64,000 bases of DNA from Alphaproteobacteria bacterium UBA3773 (GCA_002372275.1 DFFP01000013.1:16775-80774); one strand, 5' to 3'; positions 34,225 to 43,492 are shown, counted from the stretch's first letter. The notes: generated by a model not told the origin, from the letters alone. A program made the numbers and translations.

Positions 34225-35385
34225 ATGACAAATCAACCTTCCAAATCCATCGGTCTTTTTGATTGTGCAACTTCTCAAAAAGTCATCGGACAGGAAAAAT
34301 TTTTAGATTCATTTAGAACAGTATTAAACCATGGTGGTTATTGCCAAGGTCCTGAAACAAAAGAACTTGATAATAAATTAGCTGCCTATGCCGGCACAAA
34401 ATATTGTTCAACATGCGGTTCAGGTACAGACGCATTAACTCTTGCTTTAATGGCTTGGGGAGTGAAAGAAGGCGATGCCGTGTTTGTCTCGTCGTTTACA
34501 TTTGTTGCCTCAGCCGAAGCCCCTGTTTTGCTTGGTGCAACACCTGTTTTCGTTGATTCAAAACCGGATACATACAATATGGATCCCGAAGATTTGAAAC
34601 GTGCCATTGAAATGGTTAAAAACGAAGGAAAATTAAACTTAAAAGCTGTTATTCCGGTTGATATTTTCGGAAGTCCGTGTGAATACGACGAAATCATCAA
34701 AATTGCCCACGAAAACGGCATGAAAGTTCTTTCAGATTCATGTCAGAGTTTCGGCTCTGTATATAAAGGTCATCATGCCGGCTCAAACGGCGATATGGCC
34801 GCCACTTCATTTTATCCGACAAAACCGCTCGGCGGTTATGGTGACGGCGGTGCCGTATTTACCAACAGCGAAGAAGAAAACGCACTTGTTCAATCATGTC
34901 GTGTTCATGGTATGAGCCCTGAAGATCACTATGATAACGTTCGTTTAGGCATGACAGGTCGTATGAATTCGTTCCAAGGTGCTGTGCTTCTTAATAAAAT
35001 GACAATTTTGGATGATGAACTTCAAAAACGTTATGAAGTTGCCAAACGTTATGACAACGAACTCAGTTCATATTATGGCAAACAACGCATTTTAGATGGA
35101 TGCCGTTCAGCATATGCTTTGTATACCATTAACTGCGAACATCGCGATGAATTAATGGCTTATTTAAGAGAGCGCGGTATCGGTTGCGGTGCATATTATC
35201 CGAGACCTGTCAATACACAAACAGCTTATGCGAAGTGGAATATCAGAAGCTTGCCTGTTTGCGAAAAACTCTCTAAAACAGTTTTAAGCATTCCGATGAC
35301 ACCGTATTTGACAAATGATGAACTTTCTTACATCATTGAAACGATGAATGAGTTTGCTTCAAATAAAATGTCTAAAGCTGCTTAA
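34225..35385 (+). CDS. DegT/DnrJ/EryC1/StrS-family PLP aminotransferase
   Basis: 386 residues. It has the PLP-site segments YCSTCGSGTDALTLALMAWG, FVSSFTFVASAEAPVLLGAT, VLSDSCQSFGSVYKG, and the PLP Lys (K200) in SFYPTKPLGGYGDGGA. Family members make amino sugars for LPS, capsule or O-antigen. The exact sugar cannot be named. It is alone in its unit, although other surface-sugar genes lie at 58-64 kb. AAAGGAATATAAA precedes the ATG and a terminator follows. Confidence 0.9.
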   Translation: MTNQPSKSIGLFDCATSQKVIGQEKFLDSFRTVLNHGGYCQGPETKELDNKLAAYAGTKYCSTCGSGTDALTLALMAWGVKEGDAVFVSSFTFVASAEAPVLLGATPVFVDSKPDTYNMDPEDLKRAIEMVKNEGKLNLKAVIPVDIFGSPCEYDEIIKIAHENGMKVLSDSCQSFGSVYKGHHAGSNGDMAATSFYPTKPLGGYGDGGAVFTNSEEENALVQSCRVHGMSPEDHYDNVRLGMTGRMNSFQGAVLLNKMTILDDELQKRYEVAKRYDNELSSYYGKQRILDGCRSAYALYTINCEHRDELMAYLRERGIGCGAYYPRPVNTQTAYAKWNIRSLPVCEKLSKTVLSIPMTPYLTNDELSYIIETMNEFASNKMSKAA

Positions 35386-35402
35386 ATCATTGAAAATTTG
35401 AT

Positions 35403-35438
35403 AAAAAAAGTCCCTACTTTCAGTGGGGATTTTTTTTA
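35403..35438 (+). terminator. Intrinsic terminator after the aminotransferase gene
   Basis: An AAAATCCC-type stem: TCCCTAC / GTGGGGA around a TTTCA loop, with an A-run before and eight T after. Confidence 0.7.
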
Positions 35439-35458
35439 GACAATAATAAAAAAAACAT

Positions 35459-35487
35459 TTGACAATTTAGACAAATTATTTTATTCT
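35459..35487 (+). promoter_or_regulatory. Promoter of the giant-protein gene
   Basis: TTGACA, exactly 17 bases, then TATTCT, 29 bases before the ATG at 35517. A TTGGAGA ribosome-binding site lies between. Confidence 0.65.
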
Positions 35488-35516
35488 ATGGTCAGGTAAA
35501 TATTTGGAGAATCCCC

Positions 35517-38500
35517 ATGGCAAATGAACAAATGAGAAAATTTAACAGTAAAAATTTAGAAGAATATTTGGAAAACGCCGAAAATATTTTTAAGCACGGT
35601 TCGTCAGATGAGTTTGCAACCTCGCATGAACGCGCATTAGAGTATTTAGACGACTTTAATAACGGAAAATTAGATATTGATTTTGATGCAATTGATTCCA
35701 TGGAGCGTTTTATTGAATATTTTGTCGGCGGATATAAAGTTGACAACCAAATGATGGCGCTTTACGATAAAGCTATGAAAAGATTAGAAGAATTGCGCAA
35801 TGCGGCCAAACAGCAACAGCTTGAAGCAGAAAAGTCGGATTCTCAAGAAGAACTTCAAGCTCAAGAAGATAAAAAACAGCAAGAAAATGCAATTAAGGAA
35901 AATACTGAAGAGGTTGAAGTTGCCGATTTAACAAAGCTTTCAAATGAAAATCCTGAAGATCGCGCTAAAGTTGCACAAGTTCTCGAAGATCATCAAAAAG
36001 ACTTTCCACTTGTTTATCAAAGTTTCGAAGAAATTTATCAAGATATTATCAAGGCCTATAAAACAGGCGAAGAAATTGATACACTTAACGATAAAATTCA
36101 AACAAAAGCTGACGCCGAAGCAGCACAGTTCGTGAAAAAAATTGTTGAAGAAAACACAGGCCATCAAGTTCCGACAATCAAAAAAACTTTGGTTATTGAA
36201 GACACTCATACTGATCAAGGTATTGATGATAAGAAAATCAAAGATGTTGCCGAGCGCATTATAAATAACATAAAAGATACAAATAATCCTAAAGACGGCC
36301 GTCTTGATACCATTCAAAAAGAACTTTCAAGCTTAAATGGCGCTGAAATCGGTGCTCTTTATACCGAAATTGAAGGTAGAGATATTTCAACGAAGATTAA
36401 AGATAGATTGAAAACACAGTTATCTTATCATTTAACAGAGAAGTTTTTAATCAAAAAAGAAGATCAAAAGCATACTTTTGAAGTTAGAGAAGATGTTGTT
36501 AATGCACTGTCTAATGAAGACGCAGCCGGTTATGTGACAGCTTTAGATATCGTGATGCAAAAGTCATATGATCAAAAGCGCCTTGATGACCTTTATGCCG
36601 CATTAAAACGCCGGGCAGAAGAGAAAGAACAAACAAAAGTTTTAGATGATCTTTTAGGTCGTATTCGCAGTTTAAATTCGAATGCCAATGAAATCTTTTT
36701 AAATAGAGTTCGAATTGAAGCTTTACATTCAATGAACAAAATTACGGATGCTGAAAGAACAGAGGCTTTACAAGATTCTCAAAAAGCAGCTCTATTGGTT
36801 GCCAATCACGAGTTAGAGCTTTCAGAAAATCCGGCTGATCTTCAAACATATCGTGATTTTGTTTTTGATAAGTTGTTTGAAAATAAACAAACAAGAGATC
36901 TTGTACCACCGAAATATTTAGCCGCTAAATATCTTGAATATGCTCAAAGAGCTGCCACAGAGCAGGATGTACAAAAAGTTCAAGAATATCAACAAAAGTG
37001 GCACGCTGTTGCAACCAGAATCCAAGAATTAACGGATATGTTCGCCCGTGATGGACACCTGTCAAGGGATTTATATTTTGCTGATATCACCAACATAGCC
37101 GATATTTACGATGGATATATGGCCATGTTTGCCGCTGTTAAACCGGATTTAGAAGCTATGCTTCAAAATCCTCAAACAAAAGAAAGAGCAGAAGCAGATT
37201 TAAAGAAAATTGAAACATGCACTCAAATTTTAGATGAACGAATCAAAGAATACGATGACGAATGGAATTTGACTCATTTACAAGAAACAGATGCTTTAGA
37301 TGTTAATTCACGTATTGCCAAGATTCAAGATCAAATAAAAGACATTAAAGTCGATTCTGAAACCCTTAAACTTGCAAGTAATCTCAAATTCTTGGATGAA
37401 AACGGTAATATTGAACCTCAATTTATTGATGAAAATGGTAACCAAACAGATGTATATTCCGAAGGTGCTAGGATTATTGAAGGAAGTAAACTTGATCAGC
37501 TCATCTATCTTTCCAAACAAGAAGTCATTTCTAAAAATGCCGGTTCATCAGAAGAAATTACACCGGAATTTTTACAAAAAGAGCTTTCGGAAACTTTGGC
37601 CTCTTCTTTATATGCCATTCATGTTTCTGATCAAGTATCTAAAGGCGCTATAGAAAAAATTGATCAATTTACCAATAAAGATCATTTTGAAAAATTTAAA
37701 AATGATTTAGCGGACACTTCTCATCCGATGAAGATCAGTCATCGAGGTTTTGAAGCCGGCAGATTTTCACTTGTTAATCGCTTGGATGCATATCGATCAA
37801 GGCTTACTCAAAAAATCGGACGCAATGCTCTGACAAATCGCGATGCGCATGCTGAAATGATTAAAAGAAAAGCCATGCAACTTGGTATGGCGCTTGGTGT
37901 GTCAACGGCCATCGGGCTTGTTTCCCTCGGAACAAACAAGGTTGTCGGTGCCGGTCTTGGTTGCGCACTGGGTGTAACGCTTTCAATTAAACAAATCCAT
38001 AATTGGCGCAAACAACAAAAGGCCGAAGGAAAGCCTGCCGGTTTGAAAGAAATGTTTCATGATCGAAGACTTCGTCAAACAGTTGAAACGACAGCTTTAG
38101 CCGGTTGTGCCTTTGGCTTTTTAGCAACAGGCAACCCTGATGTGGCCTTAGTTTTAGGAGGAGCCGCAATGGCAGTCGGATCAGTCAATGGCGCCATCTC
38201 TGATTATCAAGATGCCCAAAAAATGGGGATGGGCAAAGGCTGGGCTGCCCTTTATGGCGCACTAGCGCCTATTATAACTGTCGGAGGAGGTCTTTTAGGC
38301 TCACAAGTTGTTGCACCGGGTATTGCAAACTATGTTAACGAGCATTTTCCGAATAATACGATTTTCCAGCATAATGAGATCGTAGCTGGTGAAACGAAAT
38401 CTATCAAAGTTGGAGAACGGACAACTATAGATCAAGAAGCATTAGAAGCTGATTCTTCGCGTTATAACCAGCAATATGATATTGCCGGACGTCTTCATAA

Positions 38501-40004
38501 CGGAATGACTCATGATCAGTATATGCAAGCCGTTGAAGAGTATAACCTCTCCCATCCGGATGCACCGATTACGCATCCTGATAATTTGTTACAACACGCA
38601 TATAATGCAGAAAATGTTTATGGTCAGGGCTGGGCATCTGATCATGGTGTATCAATGACAGATATTAAAACATTGAGTCATTTAATTAATCCGGATGGTT
38701 CTATAAATCCTGATGCTGTCCAAGTATATGAAAATGGTCAATTTATAAATCATGCCGGTTTAGAAAATTTTGTGGGAAAAGTATCTGATCCCAATATTGA
38801 ACAAAGAGCTGATTTATATCCGACAAAAGATCCGCATTCAACCTATTCTGATATGAATCAACCGACAAAAACCGAAGCCATATACCGTGAAGTAACACCC
38901 ATTGATCGTGTACCAGTGGCAAATCAAGGTCCTTTAATTATGGCAACTTTTGGCATATTAGATAGAGCCAAACAAAAATTAAGAAATACCAAAGAACGCA
39001 TCGGCGCTTTGGCGGATATAGTTCTACGTCGCAAAAAAGACAAGCCTCGTCCCGGACCTCAACCGGTTATTGTTAATCCCCCACACGAGGATGACAATAA
39101 GAAGAAAAAGACTTATGTGACACCTGTCGTGACACAAATTGAAAAAGAACCGGTACATATTCTTCCCTCATCCCCGGCACCTCAACCTACTCCGGTCAAA
39201 GAAGATCCGAAACAGGCTCCAACGCCGAAACCTGAGCCATGGAAAGATAAATTATTGATTGATGAATATAAAATCGTCTATGGTATCGAACCGAAAGTTA
39301 CTGCTTCTGAAGGTGAAAAGAGCCCTGCCGAGTTGTACTATGATCGTATTGAAAGTGAGCGTAAAGTTGAAGCTCCTGATTTATCCATGACCGACTATCT
39401 TTTAGCTCGTCGTGAAAAATTGGATAAACTTGTTGCAACGATTGAAACTCAAGCAAACAATGCTTCTTTTGATCCGACAAAATGTAGAGCCGACTATATG
39501 ACACGCAAAATAAAAGATCAAAGAGCCGGTGCAGAAATTGTTGCCAAATCGCGTCAAAGTCTGCAACAAAGTAATTTAACACATGAAAATTACAATCAAA
39601 AAGTTACTTTGACTCATTTCTTGAAATATATGGAATATTATATTAAAGGGTCTGATGTTGTTGCTGATGGCTCTCGCGATATGACCTTAAATCCCGAGTT
39701 AAAACGTGATAATCGCGTAATTCACACATATGATATCAATAAAATTTTGCTTGAAGGAAAAGATCCGAGTAGTGATGACAGTAAATTAACTGGCGATGCT
39801 CACATCACCTTTGGTGATATCAGAAGAATCCATAACGAACGTACACGCGATGAAAAAATCGATGGTATCCATCCACCATTGACAAACGAAGTTGTCGCCA
39901 ATTTTGCTAATCGCTTGGCAAAACTTGATGAGGACAAAGCTAAAAATAACAGTCAGAGCGCTCAAGTTTCTGCTGGCAAAAAAAAAAGATACACGGGCCG
40001 ATGA
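35517..40004 (+). CDS. Giant protein of unknown function, first reading frame (1495 residues)
   Basis: I do not recognise this protein. Residues 1-780 are charged, helical and coiled-coil-like (for example AKQQQLEAEKSDSQEELQAQ). A Gly/Ala-rich hydrophobic region at about 783-940 looks like paired membrane hairpins (GMALGVSTAIGLVSLGTNKV, GWAALYGALAPIITVGGGLL). A soluble stretch follows, then a Pro/Lys/Glu linker (about 1175-1242) and one copy of a 200-residue module (EYKIVYGIEPK ... LNPELKRDN). The frame ends at 40004, 17 bases after a run of ten A at 39978-39987. Removing one A would join it to the next frame, which carries three more modules. A surface, secreted or cell-shape role is possible; none is shown. 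Confidence 0.85.
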   Translation: MANEQMRKFNSKNLEEYLENAENIFKHGSSDEFATSHERALEYLDDFNNGKLDIDFDAIDSMERFIEYFVGGYKVDNQMMALYDKAMKRLEELRNAAKQQQLEAEKSDSQEELQAQEDKKQQENAIKENTEEVEVADLTKLSNENPEDRAKVAQVLEDHQKDFPLVYQSFEEIYQDIIKAYKTGEEIDTLNDKIQTKADAEAAQFVKKIVEENTGHQVPTIKKTLVIEDTHTDQGIDDKKIKDVAERIINNIKDTNNPKDGRLDTIQKELSSLNGAEIGALYTEIEGRDISTKIKDRLKTQLSYHLTEKFLIKKEDQKHTFEVREDVVNALSNEDAAGYVTALDIVMQKSYDQKRLDDLYAALKRRAEEKEQTKVLDDLLGRIRSLNSNANEIFLNRVRIEALHSMNKITDAERTEALQDSQKAALLVANHELELSENPADLQTYRDFVFDKLFENKQTRDLVPPKYLAAKYLEYAQRAATEQDVQKVQEYQQKWHAVATRIQELTDMFARDGHLSRDLYFADITNIADIYDGYMAMFAAVKPDLEAMLQNPQTKERAEADLKKIETCTQILDERIKEYDDEWNLTHLQETDALDVNSRIAKIQDQIKDIKVDSETLKLASNLKFLDENGNIEPQFIDENGNQTDVYSEGARIIEGSKLDQLIYLSKQEVISKNAGSSEEITPEFLQKELSETLASSLYAIHVSDQVSKGAIEKIDQFTNKDHFEKFKNDLADTSHPMKISHRGFEAGRFSLVNRLDAYRSRLTQKIGRNALTNRDAHAEMIKRKAMQLGMALGVSTAIGLVSLGTNKVVGAGLGCALGVTLSIKQIHNWRKQQKAEGKPAGLKEMFHDRRLRQTVETTALAGCAFGFLATGNPDVALVLGGAAMAVGSVNGAISDYQDAQKMGMGKGWAALYGALAPIITVGGGLLGSQVVAPGIANYVNEHFPNNTIFQHNEIVAGETKSIKVGERTTIDQEALEADSSRYNQQYDIAGRLHNGMTHDQYMQAVEEYNLSHPDAPITHPDNLLQHAYNAENVYGQGWASDHGVSMTDIKTLSHLINPDGSINPDAVQVYENGQFINHAGLENFVGKVSDPNIEQRADLYPTKDPHSTYSDMNQPTKTEAIYREVTPIDRVPVANQGPLIMATFGILDRAKQKLRNTKERIGALADIVLRRKKDKPRPGPQPVIVNPPHEDDNKKKKTYVTPVVTQIEKEPVHILPSSPAPQPTPVKEDPKQAPTPKPEPWKDKLLIDEYKIVYGIEPKVTASEGEKSPAELYYDRIESERKVEAPDLSMTDYLLARREKLDKLVATIETQANNASFDPTKCRADYMTRKIKDQRAGAEIVAKSRQSLQQSNLTHENYNQKVTLTHFLKYMEYYIKGSDVVADGSRDMTLNPELKRDNRVIHTYDINKILLEGKDPSSDDSKLTGDAHITFGDIRRIHNERTRDEKIDGIHPPLTNEVVANFANRLAKLDEDKAKNNSQSAQVSAGKKKRYTGR
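39238..39933 (+). repeat. Module copy 1 of 4 in the giant protein
   Basis: Encodes WKDKLLIDEYKIVYGIEPK ... SPAELYYDRIESE ... RQSLQQSNLTHENY ... DGSRDMTLNPELKRDN ... TNEVVANFANRLAKLD. It shares a 56-base identical stretch (39675-39730) with copy 2. Confidence 0.9.
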
Positions 40005-42393
40005 TACAACAAGGCAGAGGGCTGTAAATCCCCCTGCCCCGAAACCTCAATCTCGAGGGGAAAAAGGCCTTACGGGTATAGCACCTGTTGAAAAACATGC
40101 TAAGCCTGAAGAACGTCGCGAACCCGTGACACCTCCCGCACCGGTTCAAAAACCTAAAGAGGAAACAAGAGAAGCTCCAAAACCCGAGCCAACTGTTGTT
40201 GAAACAAGAGAAGCACCGAAACCTGAGACAACTGTTGTTGAAACAAGAGAAGCACCGAAACCTGAGCCAAAAGTTGTTGAAACAAGAGAAGCACCGAAAC
40301 TCGAGCCGAAAGTTGTTGAAACAAAAGAAGCGCCGAAACCTGAGCCTGTTTCAGAAACTCAGCTGTTCATTGACGAATATAAAACCGTCTACGGCGTCGA
40401 ACCGAATTTCAAAGCGCCTAAAGGTGAAAAAAGCCCGGCAGAGTTGTACTATGATCGTGTTGAAAGTGAGCATCAACTTGAGGCTCCGAAACAATCGATG
40501 AGAGATTATCTGCTGGCTCGCCGCAAAGCATTGAATGACATCATCAAGGGTAATCCTCAATATGGTCAAACAAATGCTGAAATTATTGCAGCCGCTCGTC
40601 AAAGTTTGCTTCAGAGCAATTTAACAACGGAAAATTATAACAATCGCCTGACTTTGTCTCACTTTACACGCTATATGACACTTTTCATTCATAGCGATGA
40701 AATTTTGGCTGACGGCTCACGCGATATGACCTTAAATCCCGAGTTAAAACGTGATAATCGCGTAATTCACACATACGATATCAACAAGATTTTGTTTGAA
40801 GGAACGGATCCGAGAAGTGATGACAGTAAATTAACCGGCGATGCTCACATCACCTACGATGACATCAGAAGACTCCAAAATGAGCGCACACCTGAAGAAA
40901 TAGAAAATGATTTTCATATTTCTCTGACAAATGATGTTGTTGCAAATTTTGCCGAACGCTTTAAAGAACTTGATAAAGCTAAAGAAATTCAAGAAGCTGA
41001 ACTCAAAGCAAAAGAAAAAGAAAAAGAAAAAGAAAAAGCTGAGACCGTGACACCTCCGATGCCGGTTCAAAAGCCTGAACCGAAAGAGAAAGAAGCTCCA
41101 AAACCCGAGCCGACCATTGTTGAAACAAAAAAAGCGCCGAAACCTCAATCTCAAGAAGAAAAAGGTCTCACCGGCGCGGCACCTATAACGGAATATGTCA
41201 AACCCGAGGAACACCATGAACCTGTTCAAAGCGTTCAAGATGAAAATAAATCTCTTCAAAATGAACCTTGGAACAATCCGTTATTGCTTCAAGAGTACGA
41301 AATCGTTTATGGTATTACGCCAAAAGTCACTGCTTTAGAAGGTGAAAAGAGTCCTGCCGAATTGTACTATAAACGCGTTGCCAAAGAACGTTCTTTAGAA
41401 GGCTCACATCAATCAATCACGGATTATCTTTTAAGACGCCGTAAGAGATTGGATGAAATGGTTCAACTTTTAAAGCATCAACCAAACAATGCGACCTTTG
41501 ACCCGAAAATCATGCTCGAGGATTACAGCGATCACTTAACGGGGCGCAAATCAGGTGGCAGAGCCGGTTCTGAGATTGTCACAAAAACGCGTCAAAGCCT
41601 TATGCAAAGTAATTTAACACCTGAAAATTATGTCAAGCGTCTTACTTTGACACACTTTTTAAGATACATGAAACATTTTATTGAAGGTAATGAATTATTT
41701 TCTGACGGCTCACGTGATATGAGTTTGAACCCAAGCTTAAAACGTAACTCAAATCACATATCGACTCATGATGTGAATGATGCCATTTTAAGCGGCAAAA
41801 TTGAAAGAGCGCCAAAACGAGTAACAAATGTAGTCATACATCGGCCCAAAAAAGAGCCTTGGAAAAATCCGTTATTGATGGAAGAATACAGAATCGTTTA
41901 TGGTGTCGCTCCGAAAGCTGATTTAGAACACTTAAAAGCTTACTGTAAACGTGTCATCAAAGAGCATCATAAAGAAGGCTTACACCGCTCAATGACAGAA
42001 TATCTTTTAAGACGCCTCAGAAGGTTAGACAGACTTGTAAAAGAAGTCAAAACGCAACCTAATAATGCTACTTTTGACCCTCAAGTAATGATCCAAGATT
42101 ACAGCGATCACTTAACAGGTAAAAAAGCAGGCGGCCGAGCCGGTTCTGAAATTGTCATGAAAGCTCGCCAAAGCCTCATGCAAAGTAATCTGGCACCTGA
42201 AAATTACGTCAAGCGCTTTACTTTGACACACTTTTTGAAGTACATAAAACACTTCATTGAAGGTAATGAGTTGGCCTCTGACAGCACGCGCAATATGAGT
42301 TTGAACCCTGACTTAAAACGTCGTTCAAACACTATTCAAACACGTGATCTCAACGAAATCATTTTAGCGGAAAAATCTTCAAAAAGTAAATAA
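39892..42393 (+). CDS. Giant protein, second reading frame (C-terminal modules, probably frameshifted continuation)
   Basis: Open in the other frame from before 39892 to a stop at 42393. The residues encoded before the A-run (MSPILLIAWQ...) look like a shadow of the first frame. Sense sequence begins after the A-run as KKKDTRADDTTRQRAVNPPA. It holds a 13-residue repeat linker (ETREAPKPEPTVV), module copy 2, a KEKEKEKEK linker, copy 3 and copy 4. There is no promoter or ribosome-binding site for separate translation. Nine instead of ten A would fuse it to the first frame and give about 2,300 residues. The break is therefore a slippage site, a phase switch, a recent mutation or a sequencing error. 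Confidence 0.75.
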   Translation: MSPILLIAWQNLMRTKLKITVRALKFLLAKKKDTRADDTTRQRAVNPPAPKPQSRGEKGLTGIAPVEKHAKPEERREPVTPPAPVQKPKEETREAPKPEPTVVETREAPKPETTVVETREAPKPEPKVVETREAPKLEPKVVETKEAPKPEPVSETQLFIDEYKTVYGVEPNFKAPKGEKSPAELYYDRVESEHQLEAPKQSMRDYLLARRKALNDIIKGNPQYGQTNAEIIAAARQSLLQSNLTTENYNNRLTLSHFTRYMTLFIHSDEILADGSRDMTLNPELKRDNRVIHTYDINKILFEGTDPRSDDSKLTGDAHITYDDIRRLQNERTPEEIENDFHISLTNDVVANFAERFKELDKAKEIQEAELKAKEKEKEKEKAETVTPPMPVQKPEPKEKEAPKPEPTIVETKKAPKPQSQEEKGLTGAAPITEYVKPEEHHEPVQSVQDENKSLQNEPWNNPLLLQEYEIVYGITPKVTALEGEKSPAELYYKRVAKERSLEGSHQSITDYLLRRRKRLDEMVQLLKHQPNNATFDPKIMLEDYSDHLTGRKSGGRAGSEIVTKTRQSLMQSNLTPENYVKRLTLTHFLRYMKHFIEGNELFSDGSRDMSLNPSLKRNSNHISTHDVNDAILSGKIERAPKRVTNVVIHRPKKEPWKNPLLMEEYRIVYGVAPKADLEHLKAYCKRVIKEHHKEGLHRSMTEYLLRRLRRLDRLVKEVKTQPNNATFDPQVMIQDYSDHLTGKKAGGRAGSEIVMKARQSLMQSNLAPENYVKRFTLTHFLKYIKHFIEGNELASDSTRNMSLNPDLKRRSNTIQTRDLNEIILAEKSSKSK
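40162..40350 (+). repeat. 39-bp tandem repeat (minisatellite) encoding Pro/Glu linkers
   Basis: Units begin at 40162, 40201, 40240, 40279 and 40318, exactly 39 bases apart, each starting GAAACAA(G/A)AGAAGC. Each encodes 13 residues like ETREAPKPEPTVV. The last unit is partial. Confidence 0.9.
40363..40983 (+). repeat. Module copy 2 of 4 in the giant protein
   Basis: Encodes FIDEYKTVYGVEPNFKAPKG ... RQSLLQSNLTTENY ... DGSRDMTLNPELKRDN ... TNDVVANFAERFKELD. It is closest to copy 1. Confidence 0.9.
41011..41037 (+). repeat. Hexanucleotide run (AAAGAA type)
   Basis: About four to five copies of a six-base A/G unit encoding KEKEKEK. Such runs are prone to length change. Confidence 0.8.
41263..41809 (+). 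repeat. Module copy 3 of 4 in the giant protein
   Basis: Encodes WNNPLLLQEYEIVYGITPK ... NATFDPKIMLEDYSDHLTGR ... RQSLMQSNLTPENYVKRLTL ... LNPSLKRNSNHISTHDVND. The C-terminal part present in copies 1 and 2 is missing. Confidence 0.88.
41854..42378 (+). repeat. Module copy 4 of 4 in the giant protein
   Basis: Encodes WKNPLLMEEYRIVYGVAPK ... NATFDPQVMIQDYSDHLTGK ... RQSLMQSNLAPENYVKRFTL ... LNPDLKRRSNTIQTRDLNE. It is closest to copy 3. Confidence 0.88.
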
Positions 42394-42404
42394 GTTAAAA
42401 TGAA

Positions 42405-42437
42405 TAAAAAAACCTCTCAAATGAGAGGTTTTTTTTA
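42405..42437 (+). terminator. Intrinsic terminator after the giant gene
   Basis: AAAAACCTCTC / GAGAGGTTTTT around a short AAAT loop, with an A-run before and eight T after. It may also serve the convergent DUF378 gene. Its presence at the end of the second frame fits one transcript across both frames. Confidence 0.88.
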
Positions 42438-42453
42438 TATGATGCCGAAAAAA

Positions 42454-42669
42454 TTATTTTTCTTTTTCAATAGCGGTTGATGCAGAAAATAATTCATCAT
42501 AAATAAGCCAAAGGGCAGACAATCCGACCAATACATAAACAATTCGGGTTAAAATACTTAAATTCCCAAAAAGCAAAGCGACCAAATCAAGATTAAAAGC
42601 CCCGACGAGTCCCCAGTTCAAACCGCCGATAATCACGAGCCAAAGTGCAATTTTACTTAAGTAATGCAT
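42454..42669 (-). CDS. DUF378-family small membrane protein
   Basis: 71 residues with two membrane helices. The first holds the family signature LVIIGGLNWGLVGAFNLDLV and the second is IVYVLVGLSALWLIYDELF. Members such as YuzA are common in bacteria and have no known function. It ends with a short charged tail (TAIEKEK). GGAGAAACAAAT precedes the ATG. Confidence 0.9.
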   Translation of the reverse strand: MHYLSKIALWLVIIGGLNWGLVGAFNLDLVALLFGNLSILTRIVYVLVGLSALWLIYDELFSASTAIEKEK

Positions 42670-42735
42670 ATTTGTTTCTCCTCAATGTTGATTTTACAAA
42701 ACGGATATATATTCCCCTTGTCTGTTTTCAAGTGT

Positions 42736-43407
42736 TTATTTTTTTTCAATCAGTTGAATCATCGCTTTAATCATATTATCGGCGCCCTCGCAAACTTCTT
42801 TAATTGAATGCGCAAGCATATAGGCAGGTGTTGTCACAACCTTATTTTCTTCATCCACACAGACCTCGGTTGTGTTTTTTTCTTCTGCGACAGCACCTGT
42901 GCGAACAATTGCCGCCTCAACGTTTTTATCATTTCCGATTGTAACATGAACGCCTTTAGAGCCAAGCACTTTAGCAATTAAAACAGGTGCGATACACATG
43001 GCCCCTATCACCACACCTTTATCATAACTTTGAATAATGGCCTTTCTGACACCGAAATCAACATCACATTCAATGCCTGATAAACTAAAATCGCACCAAT
43101 TTGTCACAGCGCCCAACCCACCCGGAAAAACAATACCGTCAAAATCAGAGGGATTATAATCTTTTAAGTCAAGAATATTTCCCCTGGCAATTCTGGCCGA
43201 TTCCACCAAAACATTGCGTTCCTCATTCATTTTTTGACCTGTCAAGTGGTTAATCACAACAGCTTGTTTGATATTGGGTGCAAAACATTGATACGTTGCC
43301 CCTAAACAATCAATTGAGAGCATGGCGCAGGTTGCCTCATGTATTTCGCTCCCGTCTGCACGCCCACAACCTGAAAGCACAATTGCAAATTTCGGATTTT
43401 TTTTCAT
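42736..43407 (-). CDS. elbB: Glyoxalase ElbB (DJ-1/PfpI superfamily)
   Basis: 223 residues. The N-terminus FAIVLSGCGRADGSEIHEA, VVNHLTG-like VVINHLTGQKMNEERNVLVE, DGIVFPGGLGAVTNW, and GAMCIAPVLIAKVLG (nucleophile-elbow Cys) identify ElbB, which has glyoxalase activity in E. coli; its link to isoprenoid synthesis is older and less certain. GGAACAACATC precedes the ATG. It is divergent from the M16 protease gene. Confidence 0.92.
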   Translation of the reverse strand: MKKNPKFAIVLSGCGRADGSEIHEATCAMLSIDCLGATYQCFAPNIKQAVVINHLTGQKMNEERNVLVESARIARGNILDLKDYNPSDFDGIVFPGGLGAVTNWCDFSLSGIECDVDFGVRKAIIQSYDKGVVIGAMCIAPVLIAKVLGSKGVHVTIGNDKNVEAAIVRTGAVAEEKNTTEVCVDEENKVVTTPAYMLAHSIKEVCEGADNMIKAMIQLIEKK

Positions 43408-43492
43408 GATGTTGTTCCTTTCAATTTCAGTTGATTTATCCTATATCCGAGATATAATACTGTCAATTTTAATTTAAACGGAACGATTACAA

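Noticed and set aside
39892..39987. Independent start of the second giant-gene frame at the ATG at 39892
   Set aside because: No ribosome-binding site or promoter, and the residues up to the A-run overlap the coding sequence of the first frame; continuation across A10 explains the data better.
40162..40350. Tandem repeat considered as a CRISPR array
   Set aside because: Units are contiguous without spacers and are in frame in a coding region.
40831..41259. Phe-rich minus-strand open frame opposite the KEKEK linker
   Set aside because: Its Phe runs are the antisense reading of the Lys/Glu repeat; not a real protein.
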